64,000 nt of DNA from Ascidia mentula (lineage: Eukaryota; Chordata; Ascidiacea; Phlebobranchia; Ascidiidae): the NCBI GenBank assembly GCA_947561715.1, contig OX387199.1, positions 749,001 to 813,000 of the forward strand, written 5' to 3'. The stretch's first letter is position 1; each line of letters begins with the position of its first letter. This document shows, in pieces, positions 1-12,838 of the stretch. A program made the position numbers and the translations under genes. The notes under the pieces are model-generated. The model was not told where the DNA came from and did no database searches. It saw nothing but the letters and a program-made list of their open reading frames with translations.

Positions 1-152
1 TCAAAAAAGTATATCTGTCTGAATACAATCAGTATTTCAATTAGTAACCTTAGAACACTTGAACTGAATTTTCCATTTTCACATTGGATAGCAACAGAGA
101 GTTGTGTTGATATTTTATTATTTCATGTTCATGGGAAAGTATTGTCACCAAC

Positions 153-3100
153 CTTTGGGTTTAGTTTCTTGGAACAAAACTTCTTCCTCTTCTTCCTCAC
201 TTTGATCAAACAAACCACCAGATTTTGGAGCAACTTCTTTCTCTTTCGAGGTTTTAGCTTCTGTTGATTCTTTCTTATTGCTTGATTTTCCGGATGACTT
301 AGTTTTCACTTGAGGAGAAGATTTTGCAGAGTCTGTAACCAACGTAATAATAAACTGATGACATTCAGAAACACAATGACTGATTGTTCAGTGTGTTGCA
401 ATAATCACCTATTGTATGTTTGTTTAAATATTCATTAGTTTGCTTTATCCAAATATCTTTTCTTTGTGATAACAATAACACAAAGAGCTGATAATCTATC
501 AAAGTAACATGCCAAAAACTAGTTGTTTAAAAATCAAATATCAACCTTTTCTAGGTGGCTCTGCATCTGCAAATAAATCTTCATCACTTCCACTTTCATC
601 AAATAATCCTTTAGACGGTTTGGAAGTTTGAGGAGGAGGTTCATCTTCCTCGCTTGCATCTGATTGGTCGGAAGTTTCTTCACCCTGTAATGGTACCAAA
701 TGTCACTCTTATATAACAAGGTATTTTATTTTACATCCAAATAACATTTTAAGTTTTTCTATTTGTATACTTCTTAAATCATAACTTTGTTGTAAAGCAA
801 CAATGCAAATAAATTATAATAAAACAGACAACTTTGGGTAGCACCAACACATTCTAAAACATTGCTCTCAACCCTATATGCTTTGTGGTCCCCTACAGTA
901 ACTTTTACCGCCCCCCTGCCCCCTGAAAAAAGTTTAAGGCAAACACTCTTGGAGAATGCCCCACAACTACAGGCCACTGTAAAGACAACCTGTCATAAAC
1001 TTTCAAGCAAACACAAATTTTGAATCTTACATTAAAGAATCCCTTCTTTATTGCTCCACCAAACAATGAAATTCCACCAGTTGGAGGTTTCTTCTCGTTC
1101 TTCTTCTTCTGTTGAGGTTTCTTCACTTCAACCTCCTCCTCCTTCACATCTTTCTCATCATCAGATTGGGATTCACTTTCTTCATCATCAAACGATCCTT
1201 CCACTCCTTCGAATAAACCTGAACCAAAAATAAAAATTTACAAAAACTTTTTTTTTGCATTTCAAAAACCCCATGTAAAATATTGTTTTGTATGATTTCT
1301 GTGACACTTTAGATTTACAACGGATTTATCTTTCATTATTAAAAATTTTTAATTTCATTTAAACATTAAACTCACCACCATCTTTTGGAGCTCCAAACAA
1401 ACTTTTTCCTTTGCCACGAAATAAACCACTAGAGGGGGCAAACAAGTCATCGACATCATCTTCGTCGTCGTCACCAAACATGTCTGGAGTAAAAGATGAT
1501 TTTTGGAAAGACAAAAGTATTTAAACTATCGCAAACTGAAACTAGGTTAATATTAGGCTCAAATTTAAACACAGACATTTCAACTCCCAGCACAAAAACA
1601 TGGACATTATATTTGCAGCAGCAAAAATCTGATTCCATCAATATCAGATATCCTACCTGGTTCTGGTTCTTGTTTTTTCTTCTTCTGTGTTTTCTTTTTC
1701 TTTTTAGATAATTGGCTGTCAGTCCGTGCTTTGGCTTTGGGTTGAACAACAATCGGCTGAATAAGAAACAAACAGCCCATGAAAACTACAATACTGTTAG
1801 TTTAATAGTTGATTGTCATGTTCATTCCAACAAATTACAGAAAGTTTATCGAAAAACATTACTAATATATTTATAAACCTCTTCTTCTGATTCTGAACTT
1901 GAGTGTTTCTTCGCAAACATATCTTCGTTATCTGATGATGTGTAATCACTACTGGAGTTAAAAGACCGTGTCCTTTTTATTGGAACATCTTCTACACTCC
2001 CATCATCTAATACAAATAATAGTCTTTGTATACTGTGACATTGAAATTTGACCTTGATAATTACCCGACAAATCATCGCTGTCGTACTCCGATGACGAAG
2101 CATCGGACACGGTTGGTGGTTTTTCCACTTCATCCTCAGACTCACTCAAGGATCCGACACTTTCCGCTTCATCTAAAAAACAAAAACATTGCAGTTCACC
2201 TTCTTCCAAGCCTGACAGGCATGTTTTCAGACAACAACAGCAAGTAAGGCGGCCATCGTGGAAAGTGAAAGTAACAAAATTGTTACTGGAAACATAGCGT
2301 AACCACTGAGATCTTGTGGAAAACTGTTTTTCCAAACAATTTTTCTCCCGTAAGTGTTCATGAAATTGCTAAATTGTTCAGATTATTGCCTTACTTTGCA
2401 TAGTAAAGTCATGACACTTAGCTTGTCATAAAGTAGTTACTACAATTTGCAAAAAAGCCTGCGCCATGGTTCATTTCACTCTATCCTATATGTCAACTTA
2501 AATGAAAACAATCTTTTATTTGAGACAAAACTTTTAGTGCAAACATAGAACATGGTCAAAAAACTAACAAAGCAACAAACACCAACTCACAGAAGTTTAA
2601 CAAACCTACGACATACCTGAGCTTGGGAGATCCCCAACCCCGACATCATCTTCTTGGTGAAAACCTCGGCTTCCAATCAAATGTGGAAGTGGTCGTATCA
2701 CATAAGGGTCCTTTGGTATAACTTACAATCTAAACTTCATGTTAGGCAACTGATGATGGCATAAGTTATTGCCGAAACGTCTTAAACATGACAATGTTAC
2801 TAACAGCATGGGACAGTCTTTTTATTCCCAGAATTATAAGCATAAGTAAATTTGTGATTTGTGTTCCTATGTTAGACAGGTTTGAGCATTCTCTTACCCT
2901 AGGTTCGAGCAGGACTTCGTTAGGATTCAGTTCGTCGTCATCTTCGTCATCCGAGTCAACGTCAGAATCACCAGCTTTAATGTCAAGGACATCGTACGAG
3001 TCTTCCAGCACAGACAATCCAAACCTTACAGCTTCCGACAACTGGAACATTTCAGTTGTTAATTTGCAATCATTTTATGCCAAATACCAAATATATATAT

Positions 3101-4297
3101 TGTTACTTCCAATATACATTATTTTAAACTTACAATACAACAAAATTGGTTTATGTAATATTGGATTTACAATAACAATTGTGAAATATACATTAACTAC
3201 TGATAAACAATTGCGACTTAATGCATTCACACTAATGTTCTGTCACACAAACATCTCTTTCACACTTCACAGTTTACAACAAACCTTTGGTAAAAGTTCT
3301 GCATCTCTCTCTTCTTTAGTTTTTGGTTTTGATTCCTCCTTTTCTTCACTTTTGTTTGCAACAGAATCATCTTCGTCATAAACTCTCTGCAAATACGACA
3401 CAAAAACAAATATGCAGATGAACAACAAAAATAAGACAAAAATTTCATGGGCCAATAAAACCATTAAGGTTATTGAATCAGTCTATGGCCCAATGTACAG
3501 CATGTCATAAGGTTAGATATACATTACAATGGGTGAAAAGTGCATTACATAGATTAGGTCTATGTATACTCACATTTTCAATGAACTGACTGTCACTTAA
3601 GGTTAGAAAATGGTCGGTAACACTTTGAATTGAAGCATCTGTGAGATTTGTTTCATACGACAACTGGGAGAGATGACGAGATGTCTCTTGTGCTTTGCTG
3701 GTGAGTCTCTCGGCAAAGTCTTGCAAGTGTTTCAACAGCTGGTTAGAAACAATATGAGGTTTGAATAAAATTTCATAGCAAGCCTTTTTATAATTAGGGA
3801 GTAAAATGCTTTTTTAGTCTAAAATAGGTATTCTCACACTTTTCTAATAGATTGAAACAGTGGCATCTTCTGTACAGCTCACCCAACATTATAACTCTGT
3901 TGCTTCCACATTCCTAATTTACATTTACAAGTTTCAATATTTGAGAACAACTATCAAGGACCAACCCCAACATCTGCAGCAAGAGACCAGTGTTCTGCAT
4001 GTTTACGAATCTCCTCACAAGTCCAACTATGGTCCCATTCATTTCCACCATTCTCATTCTGCAAACATCATCCAATTTTGTACACTAATTACATAAAAAT
4101 TAAATTGCAATGCTAATAGTTGTGCAATGAAGGTAGATTAGTTATATTCGTAATTTTGATTTATTTGTATTTTTTGAAGCTGTGTCTTTTCAAAAGTCAG
4201 AAACCTATTGTCATAAAAATCTTAATTAGCCGAACTTCTGGTGCCAACTTACCGTAACAGCGGTCGTGCCATTGGTTAAAGGCTCCGAATCACCCAT
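153..4297 (-). CDS. WASHC2: WASH complex subunit 2 (FAM21), N-terminal part, 13 exons, 3' end outside window
   Basis: FAM21 is the large flexible subunit of the endosomal WASH complex, which drives Arp2/3 actin assembly on sorting endosomes; its acidic tail binds retromer and capping protein. Exons (high to low): 4253-4297, 3966-4058, 3574-3738, 3285-3386, 2898-3041, 2617-2710, 2065-2172, 1879-2006, 1657-1756, 1376-1483, 1031-1218, 546-684, 153-332. All joins keep frame. The start is the ATG in MGDSEPLTNG. The globular head has the family signatures LLKHLQDFAERLTSKAQE, LSDSQFIENRVYDED, LDIKAGDSD and a VIRPLPHLIGS motif. The tail is low-complexity acidic and Lys-rich, with repeated LFa-type motifs (DLFAPSSGLF, KSLFGAPKDGG, SLFGGAIKKG, GLFDESGSDEDLF, GGLFDQSEEEEEE). 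The last exon ends in phase 1 at a GTTGGT donor, so the coding region continues left. Family assignment is secure; exon edges are inferred. Confidence 0.93.
2743..2885 (+). repeat. Interspersed-element remnant in a WASHC2 intron
   Basis: The intron between WASHC2 exons at 2617-2710 and 2898-3041 carries CTGATGATGGC at 2750-2760 and GCCGAAACGTC at 2771-2781. These are two arms of a short hairpin separated by ATAAGTTATT. The same layout (CTGATGAAG, then a CGAAAC arm) recurs at 13.56, 22.96, 42.04, 42.71 and 57.40 kb. I read it as the tail of a short interspersed element. The outer boundaries are approximate. Confidence 0.45.
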
Positions 4298-4330
4298 TAT
4301 ATTTGCACAAACCTACAACTTTAGAAAAAC
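4298..4330 (-). promoter_or_regulatory. Short WASHC2 5' UTR with possible trans-splice acceptor
   Basis: On the minus strand a pyrimidine-rich GTTTTTCTAAAG ends at 4319, 21 bases before the WASHC2 ATG. Such a short leader behind an unpaired acceptor-like site is what spliced-leader trans-splicing produces in tunicates. No leader sequence is visible here, so this is inference. Confidence 0.3.
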
Positions 4331-4510
4331 TTTGGTTCGCTCAACAATCTAAAGTCACGAGAGGTCGAAAAAGGGGGATTTTTTTATTTGCATATAAATA
4401 CAAAATGTCAATATTTCGGATGAGACAAGCTGCAATTGTACGATGTATAGAAAGTATTTGCAAATATACAGTTCCCTAAAATTATCCGTAGTTTTAAATA
4501 AAAACGTAAG

Positions 4511-4516
4511 TTTATT
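4511..4516 (-). terminator. Likely poly(A) signal of the 4.7-8.0 kb gene
   Basis: AATAAA on the minus strand lies about 175 bases past the stop codon at 4689 and about 215 bases before the WASHC2 start codon. It is the only canonical signal I saw in that gap. Confidence 0.4.
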
Positions 4517-4688
4517 TTCTGCGAAGATTAAGCGAGCGATGTTTTTTGTGCACATTTCTACCATAATTTAGCGATGGCCGGTCGCAGTTGACAAAAAGAT
4601 ACAAAAAATAGTTAAAAAAAATCATTGCATGTGCACAAGAAAAGGTGGCAAAATATGAACACAATAAGTAATGTTTCCTCTGCAATGC

Positions 4689-7600
4689 TCAGCTTCTTCC
4701 ACATGTATTGGAACAGACCATTCGAACAGCGGAATCGGTGTAATAATGAATTTGATCGAGTTGTGTTTGGAAAACCTGCATTATATCGAGAAGTAGAAAG
4801 TTGTACGCTTGAGTGGACATGTTCCGACTAACCATATGATCTTTATGTGAGATTGCTTTCAACTGTCGCTGCAGGGGTTGAAAATCTTGGCGGCGAGTAG
4901 AAAATCCCAAAGACATCACCTAACAAATAAACAGTGTGGTAAAATCGCATGAAAGGTGCTCATAACTTAATAAACTAATTTGAAATTTCGCAAATCAGAA
5001 GGTTTATTTCAACCTGGATTCCGCTGTCTTTCAACCATTTCGAGTAGATGCTGGACTGGACAACATCATCACAAGGTCCGGATGTTATCAGGAGGAAGAT
5101 TGAACGCCTGTTGCTCCCAAACTCCCTCTTCTCTCCTGCTTCCTTCAGAGCAAACTGAAGAGCTGGCCCATAACGACGCTTGTTGAATTCTGTGAGAAAG
5201 AAGTGAATGACTGCAAGTCTTCTCGCAAAATGTCACAAAACTTCTATTTCATCCCATGCAAAAGTAAGTAGCAAATCTAATTGGTACACTAAGCAATGTC
5301 ACTGAACCTACAGGTAGAAATCACATTGATATACCTCTAAATATATATACGAACAAATTAAATACAACATAAATTAGTAAATATTTGTTTTTTTTATTAA
5401 GTTATTTTTAGTTCATACTTTTTCGTGTGGGAGCAATTGCGTTAAAACTGGCAAGGAAGTCTCGTTGGCTTTCGTGATCTCCAAGTGAAATCGCTGTAGC
5501 GACTTCGGGTTTGTCGCTGAACCTGAAGAATCCGATCCGAGTGTCAGAAAGTGAGAAGATGAATTTTCTGAGAACGTGAAAAAGTTGAGGAAGTTGAAAC
5601 GAAACGATTCAACACGGATTGTTACCTGACGATATTTCTTACAAATCTCCTCGCCCTCTGCCAGTTTAAACCAGTATCCATTTGGGAAGAGTCAAAACCA
5701 ATTAAGAGATCCATGTTTCCGAACGGCGGACAGAATTCTTCATAAAAATCATAAATTTATGGTTTGTGGTTAGGTTTCATGTCTGCAGTCAATAGAAATA
5801 AACAAAGGCAGACGCGTTTCTTTGCATTTATAACTTTGTGGTAAACGTGGATCAAGATCAGCAATTAAACCTATGCTACGCGAATAAATTCAAAAAACGT
5901 ATTGACACGTGTTCAACTCACTGGTACAACATGGCGGGTCGTTTGTCCACCTTGCAACGTGGACATTAACTTTCTGACAACTTATATAAGATATTCCTTG
6001 TAGTTGGTACGGGAAGGGGCACCTTAACCTACATGCTGAACCCGACTTAAATCCTTGCGTACAATACCTACAAATACAATAAACTGTCAACATATAAAGA
6101 CAATACTAAAAAGTGGCACTTTTAGCTTTTGTCCCCATTCAATTGTTAAATGTTTAAATAAATTGTTGAATAAAAACAAGACTCATAGTTCAAGTTTCTG
6201 CAATTATTCGTTACCTTGTCTTAGTCCGCGCCTGAAGTCCAAGGTTGAATGCGGGACATGATGGTTCGGTGTAACTTACCGGCGTAGTTACAACAGGCGG
6301 AGTGAAATCTGAAAGAAAATCGCTTTATCAGAAAACCGTGTTAGGTGTGAATACGGTTTGCTTCAGGGCGGTTTGGGATCAAACGCGGCAGAATGACAGG
6401 CCAAGTGCTAAAGGTCAAACAAGGTCATAAGTAACCACGTGCGAATTTGGATGTTAGTGATTGCAGGAAACGTTTCGTGTTTCAAACTAAATACGATATT
6501 TTCTGTAAGGTATGACAAATGAATAACGGTTTAGTTTTGAACGGCAGACCGACGGGTAAAGAGTTGAAGGTCAAACGAGGTCATAAAGCGTAAAATAAGA
6601 ATGTTTCAAAATAAATAAAACAACTGGAAGATGTTTTTATTGATCGTTATTGCAACCGTAATTGTTTGAAAATTAAAACCTTTCGGGCAAGAAGTCGATT
6701 CGTCGTTGCTGCACCCGTCTTTGTAGCAACAACACCGGCATACCTCCCCAGGTTTGCCTACGTCACACTCCGATGACGTAGGTCGGTTGGTGAAGATTTG
6801 AGGGGAATCGTTGAAGCAAGCGTTCGCCTGTTTGCATCGTTTGTTGATGCGCTTCGATTTGTTCGGCAAATATCGGATCTCAGTCTGGCAGGCGAGCTGT
6901 GGGAATGAAATCAAGTTTATTGAATCCGGTCAAATTTAATCCGGAAGACTTCTGCCATGTTACGACATGCGTGGAATTTTTATGAATAATTCTAGCACAT
7001 TTTACTTTTGTTTGGTTTAAATTAAAACATTAGTCTTTTTTGTCGTAATGTATACATATTCTTTATGTTTACTTATTGGTTTGCTTTTAAGATTTTTATT
7101 ATTTAATTAAATGCGTTGTTCCCATCATAAAGCCAGGAAAGTTAATTGAATTTTTTGGATCATTTTCATCGTCTTCCGTGGTGGACGAAACTGAATCGGG
7201 TGCGTCCTTGACCAATTTCAGGCAAATTGCCAAACAATTTTCAAAATTGTCGCCCGACCTCATGACAAATACAACGTAATCACACCAACGTAATGGTTCG
7301 GGTTGAACGGGTGAACACGGAGTGATTCAATGTCGCAAAAAATCAACTCGGAAAGTAAAACTTAACTACGAAACGGTTTTGCCCTGAACTGAAGTTGTAT
7401 GAAGAAGGCCAATGGAGTCCACGCGTATCCTCAGCAATAACCGTTTAAACATAAATGCAACAATAATATATACTATTTGCGTTACACTTTACCATAGGTT
7501 TTCAAATATTGCAATATTTAAATATTGCAATAACCATGGTTTCGACCCAGGGTCCACTTTTGTATGTGTCTCACGAGATTTAAATTACATTTTTTTATTC

Positions 7601-8021
7601 CGGTTAGTGTGAAAATAGCTGCAATTGCGGTAAACTGCAGCTCTGAAACATCCGAACCTGATTCTGGTGGCAAAGTTCCTGCCTTCCTTTCCTCAAACAT
7701 TCCCGATGATTCGCAGCGTCCTCACAGACAAGACACACAAGTCCTAGAAAAAACTCATTTCAATTGCAACAAAGTTTACTTTTCTTAAAATAATATTTTT
7801 TTCTGATGCTGCCAGGCATAATTGAAAAGGCTCTTCTACCCTTCAACACAAACGTACACACGCAAAAAAATACCTTGAAGTTGTTGGAAATATCACCCAA
7901 CGTGAATTGTGAACAATATTGAAACAAAACTATTTCCGGAATAAACACAGAAAAACTCACCTGACGTAATCGACCACAAAGCCACAAAAACCGCGGGTAA
8001 CAAAATAAGCTTCATCACCAT
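4689..8021 (-). CDS. Secreted LU-CCP-VWA protein, copy A (423 aa, 9 exons)
   Basis: Exons: 7961-8021, 7658-7743, 6680-6896, 6215-6308, 5922-6067, 5626-5737, 5419-5567, 5014-5189, 4689-4919; they sum to 1272 bases and close in frame. Exon 1 is a signal peptide (MVMKLILLPAVFVALWS). Exons 2-3 look like a Ly6/uPAR fold: GLVCLVCEDAANHREC, then CQTEIRY, CKQANAC and a CRCCC cluster. Exons 4-5 form a CCP/sushi module (SCPAFNLG, CTQGF, CRLRCPFPYQL, SYISCQK, WTNDPPCC). Exons 6-9 form a VWA domain starting at CPPFGNMDLLIGFDSSQM. The metal-site motif DxSxS reads DSSQM, so its last Ser is lost. The C-terminus VRMVCSNTCGRS supplies a closing Cys. No transmembrane segment is seen, so the protein is probably secreted. 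The combination suggests extracellular recognition or adhesion; the function is unknown. Confidence 0.82.
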
Positions 8022-8645
8022 TGTTGTGCGACGTGAAATGTCGTTGAAATCAAACGAAGCAATTTCAAGTAGTTTTGTAGCAAGCAATTTAGCCGCAGGT
8101 CTGAGATTTTCCTGCTATCTCATAATTCGTCGCTTCCAACAATTTAGACTGTGGGAAAAGTTTGCTTTCTTGAACATACGGATACCCGGCCAGTTCTCCC
8201 AGTTCGTTTTTCTGATTAAACTACTTAATGTCAAACTTGATTTTAAGCACATTTCTCAGCACAATTTCTTTCCCCTTTGAAAATGAAACCCAGTCGTGTT
8301 GATAGCAATGCTTTCTGCTTCAAAATTTCGGATTCGAGAGAAAAGACAAGTTCATTAAAATTGCGATTAGTTATATTTAGGTTTTCATCCAAATGCAGGT
8401 GACAATTTGTTACAACGACCAGCGTTAGGCACAATCAAGATTGTGACGTCACAAAAACGAACACGGACGACGATGACAAAGCAAGTACACAAGTTATGGA
8501 ACGTTTTATCAGAATCGATTAGAATCTACAAACATTAAAGAGCATGTTCCGAAACAAGTCGCGGCGACTTCGCGCGTCAAACAAAGGTGTCAGCCGGAGG
8601 TGAAATATAAACACAATATTTACAAAACGCCTTCTGACGTCACAA
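8022..8645. other. Intergenic gap between the two LU-CCP-VWA genes
   Basis: About 620 bases hold the 3' flank of copy B and the promoter and 5' UTR of copy A. I see no additional coding exon, and no convincing TATA box or poly(A) signal. Confidence 0.5.
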
Positions 8646-11600
8646 TCATTCGCGACACGGATGACCGCATAGCGCTTGTTGCACCGACGGCAGGCGACCG
8701 GGAAGAGAATCGATGCCGTTTTCAACAAGAATAATCTGAACAAAGGGTCTTTGTTTAAAGAGCGAATGAACAAATATATTACGCCACCTTTTCCGCCGAG
8801 CCCGTGATTTGCAGGAGTTTCTGCATGAACGCCATCCGCTTGGTGGCGGTGTTGTCCGGTAATATCCCTATTACCAAAATCTAAAAGAGGATAAGTGCTT
8901 GAAAACGAACAGGCAGCTCATTCTTTACAATGTTTCACAAAACAAATTTGCATACTTTCACTCCACTGTCGCGAAGTTGACGCGCGGGTATTGTTGCGTC
9001 ACTATTCTTGGATTCATACGTAGGAACATCGTAAACAATCAATATAAGGACATCGGGCACTCCTTCACGGTTTCCACTAAATGGATCCAGTGCTATTTTT
9101 TGCGCGTGATCGAGTGGGGCGTTCCAACTTGATCCTACACCATACAGTAAAGTAAAACCCCAACATAAAACCTAATTGACATCTGATCATGGGTTACGCC
9201 TGAGGGGAAATTTTGTCTTAGCAGATAACTTTTTCTACACAGGGAAATGGGGTACACGACCGGTTCTTCCCGAACAAGTACAGACAGACTTAAGCTACCA
9301 GACGATTCTAGTTGTCTAACTCCGCGGATTGCAACAAAATACCGGTTAGTACTTATTCTAATCAAATGTTTTAGGTAAAACTCAAGATTGATGCAAAAAC
9401 ACAAACCGGATCTTCAGGTTAACATTGGTAAAATGCTATTAAATTTACTCCCACCTTTTCGAGGTGACCAATCCTGTTCTGCCACGTCAGCCATCACCTC
9501 ATTCGGATGTTGGAAATATCTTTGAGATGGGCTTCCAGAACGATCGAACTTCTCTTGAAAGAAGAACATCTTCACCTTCGTTTCAAATGACGTCAATCGA
9601 ATCATTTCTCTGTGAATGCAAAAAATAACTGACAACACTGGCAAGTTAGCTTAACATTTGGTCCTTGTTAAAATTTATACTGATTGATTCCTAAAAAAAT
9701 TAAAGTATTTTATATTTATTCATTTACTACTTTAAAACTTACCATGATGTGCGTTCTATAAAGATAAACAATAACGCCCCTACTAAGAAAAAATTATATT
9801 TAAATTGTTGTGCGGTTACCATTTTTACTGGCGGGGAAAATATTTTTGTTTTAATTGAAAAAAGTTTTGTTTTTGTTTGAAGTCTGTGATGGTTTTAAAT
9901 ATTTTAAACAGAATAAACATCATGTAGCGAATAAGCTGACCAGGTATGTGGGTTAATAAAATGGTAAGCTTATGCCTATATCCGATATATCAACAACAAT
10001 ACATGGGAAAAAGATGTGCAAAATATATTTTTGTTAGTAAATTTGTGTTACAAGAGTATTTTCCTGAATTTAAGCGAGATGAACTTTTGGTAAAGTACAG
10101 CAGAATAATACGAAGGCAACCAACGTTATAAGCTTGACAGAAAAATCCTTGACTTCACTCCATTGCTGTGATGTGTAACCAGATGATTGGATTCCAAGCA
10201 CAAGGTCAACAGAACCATATGGAGGACAGGTTCCTTAACATAATGCTTTTTAGTTTATATGCAAAAAAGTAAAGCTTTTGAAAGGTATAACATGTACAAA
10301 GCAACATAAACAGATGTGTAGAAACCATAGCATTTTTAATAAACTGGCCAAATTTGCTAAATTTGTTTCTCCAACTAAAAATTGCTGTGGTTCTAAGCTT
10401 ACTGTGCTGTTGTATGCTGTGTGATTTTGGTACACATTTTTCCCCATCCGAAATACTTTTTAAATGTAAAAAAATTGTTGAAATTGAACTTAATTAACAA
10501 AACATGTTAATTTTGTATGGCATGCAATTGTAATTGTGGGTATTTTTTTTTGAGGTTTTCAGTGAAATACACAAACAAAAATGTTAAAGGATTCTTACGT
10601 GCACAACAAGGTACTTCCCCTGTCCAGTAGGCCAACCCCTGTTCCCGTTTCTGACAACTTATGTCTTTCTCTCCGACCAAGTTGTAAGTTTCGTCACATG
10701 TAAAGTGACAGTGTGAGCTCGGGTGGTTCCCCCTGGAGCAAGTTTGGCCTCCGTTCACTGGGAAGCCTTCAATGGAAGGACATCGCGCTTCTTCTAGAGG
10801 TGGTGCGAACTGGATGGATTGCTCTATGATGGTAAATGCTATGTTACTAGTAAGTTGTGGTTGGTATGGTATTTGTGCCAATGCGACTTTTCGTCCATCG
10901 CAGTAAGATTGCTTCCTCGCGTACGTCTTAAAATAACTTTGAAACGCGAAAAAAAACTTTTGCTTTTTTTAAGCTCATAGCTTTTGATGCAGCCATTTTT
11001 CAAATACGCGGATTGTAATATAAATTGTGGTAGATTGATGGTAGATAAATACCCTGATCATTTCCTTTTAAACAACGTTCGTTGCACTTAATTTTCTTGC
11101 TTATTTTTGCAAAATTTTACGCAAAACGTTTTAGTTTTCTACTCCACATACATTTCCACATACATTTTGCTTATTTTCTCCACATACATTTTGCTTATTT
11201 TCGTTTTTAACCCTTTTGTGCTAAAGTCGTTCTTACCAGCTCGGCACGCGTCATATAAACCGGAGTTACATCTGTTCGTCTGACAACAACATCTGCAAAC
11301 CGAGCTGAACGTTTTGCTCCCAATCTCCCAGACACACTGACGATTCGTCGCCTGGTACCTTCCGACGTCGTTCTGGTTCTTCAGGTTGACGCAGGCCAAT
11401 GCTTGTTTGCATCGTTTAATAATCAGCATTCGTTTGGTTCCAACTTGTCGGCGGACCTCGGTCAGACAAACTTCCTATAGGTAAGAAATAAACTTTCCTG
11501 GTTAAGAAATGAGTTTTAAACGTTAATATCGTGGCTACTTAAACTACTTAAAGGTAGTTGTGGTGCAATTTGCTAAAAACAATGCAAAATCATGGCAGAA

Positions 11601-12038
11601 GCCTACCCGCTGGAAAATTATAAAAACCCTGGGAAGGCGAAGACGCCTGCGCATACTTTCCTATGAGTGGCAATAGAAAAAAAACATTGTTTAACTTACG
11701 TTTGTTCCGCAAGTTCTGATTCTGCCACTCCTTAAACATTGCTCCTCGGATCGAGAATTGACGCATACGTAACACACAAGCCCTGCAAATAATTGCGATG
11801 TTTTTACGTAGCCATAAAGCCAACCAATATCTGATAAATTTTACTTGCAACTTAGGTTAAGTTGTTGTCTTAAAGTCCAACAGAAAATCCACAAAAACAT
11901 GCACGCCTATCAAATGATCAGCGAACTGCGGTTTTGTGTTCGGCGTTCGAGATCTTATCTCCGACACGACTTACCGTTTACTATGACGTCAGAAAGAGCA
12001 ACCAACAAAAGCAAAGTGACGGCATAAATGCAAGTCAT
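8646..12038 (-). CDS. Secreted LU-CCP-VWA protein, copy B (9 exons)
   Basis: Paralogue of the gene at 4689-8021. Exons: 11975-12038 (signal peptide MTCIYAVTLLLLVALS), 11700-11782 (GLVCYVCVNSRSEEQC), 11237-11474 (CLTEVRR, CKQALAC, CRCCC), 10599 to about 10886 (CCP: ARCPSIEGFPVNGG, CHFTCDETYNLVG, YWTGEVPCC), 10125-10233, 9455-9609, 8956-9134, 8788-8880 and 8646-8735. The VWA domain starts at CPPYGSVDLVLGIQSSGY, where the first metal-site Asp is Gln, and ends at ALCGHPCRE before TGA. The CCP exon lacks the internal intron of copy A. The last intron is only 52 bases; the alternative is to read through it to a TAA at 8779, but splicing restores the closing VWA cysteines seen in copy A. The 5' edge of the CCP exon is uncertain: in-frame acceptors also lie at 10838 and 10823. 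Confidence 0.78.
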
Positions 12039-12195
12039 GTTGACAAATCACCTGAAACTAAATTACAAAGACTAGTTATTGATTCTATTGTGTGTCTGTT
12101 GTTCAGAAAGTTTTCAAACAGTTGTTCATTTTTTCATGTCAGATGCGGGAAAAACTGATACTAGTTCTTAATTTGTTTTTGCCGGCATCGCTTTT

Positions 12196-12828
12196 ATGCA
12201 GGCTCATGACCAACCTGACCCAATTGCGTGCAGACATACGATTTCATTTTGCATTTTATGTAAGACACGTTTTGGCAAAACAACTCTTGTCATGCTAATA
12301 TTAATAGCGGCCTGTCTCTGTACACGTTTTTGTGTTCTTTTTGTCACAACAAAATTCAACATTATTTTGGAAAACGCTTGTACTCTTGAAATAATCCTGG
12401 CATTGAAAATGCATTTTCCTCAACAATTCGTGACTAATAGGATCCAATTTTTCATAAACACTGGTATCTCTACCACTCCAACCGTAGCAATACCCGTTTG
12501 TCCTCTGATTGCTTTAACGTGCGGACATTTTCCCTTCTTCTCATGTGTGACCTTGAGATCGACCTCCCCCCTCCCCACAAAGAGCCAAGTTGTGTTTCGC
12601 GATCCAAGGCAGGATATGTTGAATGTCACGACTTACGCACGCGCCCTTGCAGAGTTAATGCACCGAAGGTTGATACCGATAAACATCGCGGCAGCATTAA
12701 ACGCGCTGAACTTGACCAAAATTGCAAAAACCAAAACACGAATCCTCACTTTGTCGAATAGCTGCCATAATGTTTCATGTGTTCCAGATGGTGTTGAGAA
12801 TGCTATACTGTTTTTTAAGCACATTTAA
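12196..12828 (+). other. Unexplained 210-codon open frame, plus strand
   Basis: A single uninterrupted frame runs 210 codons from an ATG just upstream of copy B. That is long for an AT-rich, intron-rich genome. The translation has a hydrophobic stretch near residues 30-50 but matches nothing I recognise. The segment 12.48-12.83 kb is also open in a second plus frame and on the minus strand. Low stop density could therefore explain it. No poly(A) or splice context was found. Confidence 0.2.
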
Positions 12829-12838
12829 ATTTAATTGA

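Noticed and set aside
4355-4564. 69-codon minus-strand open frame between WASHC2 and copy A
   Set aside because: Falls in the 3' UTR/leader interval, AT-driven, with no homology or splice support.
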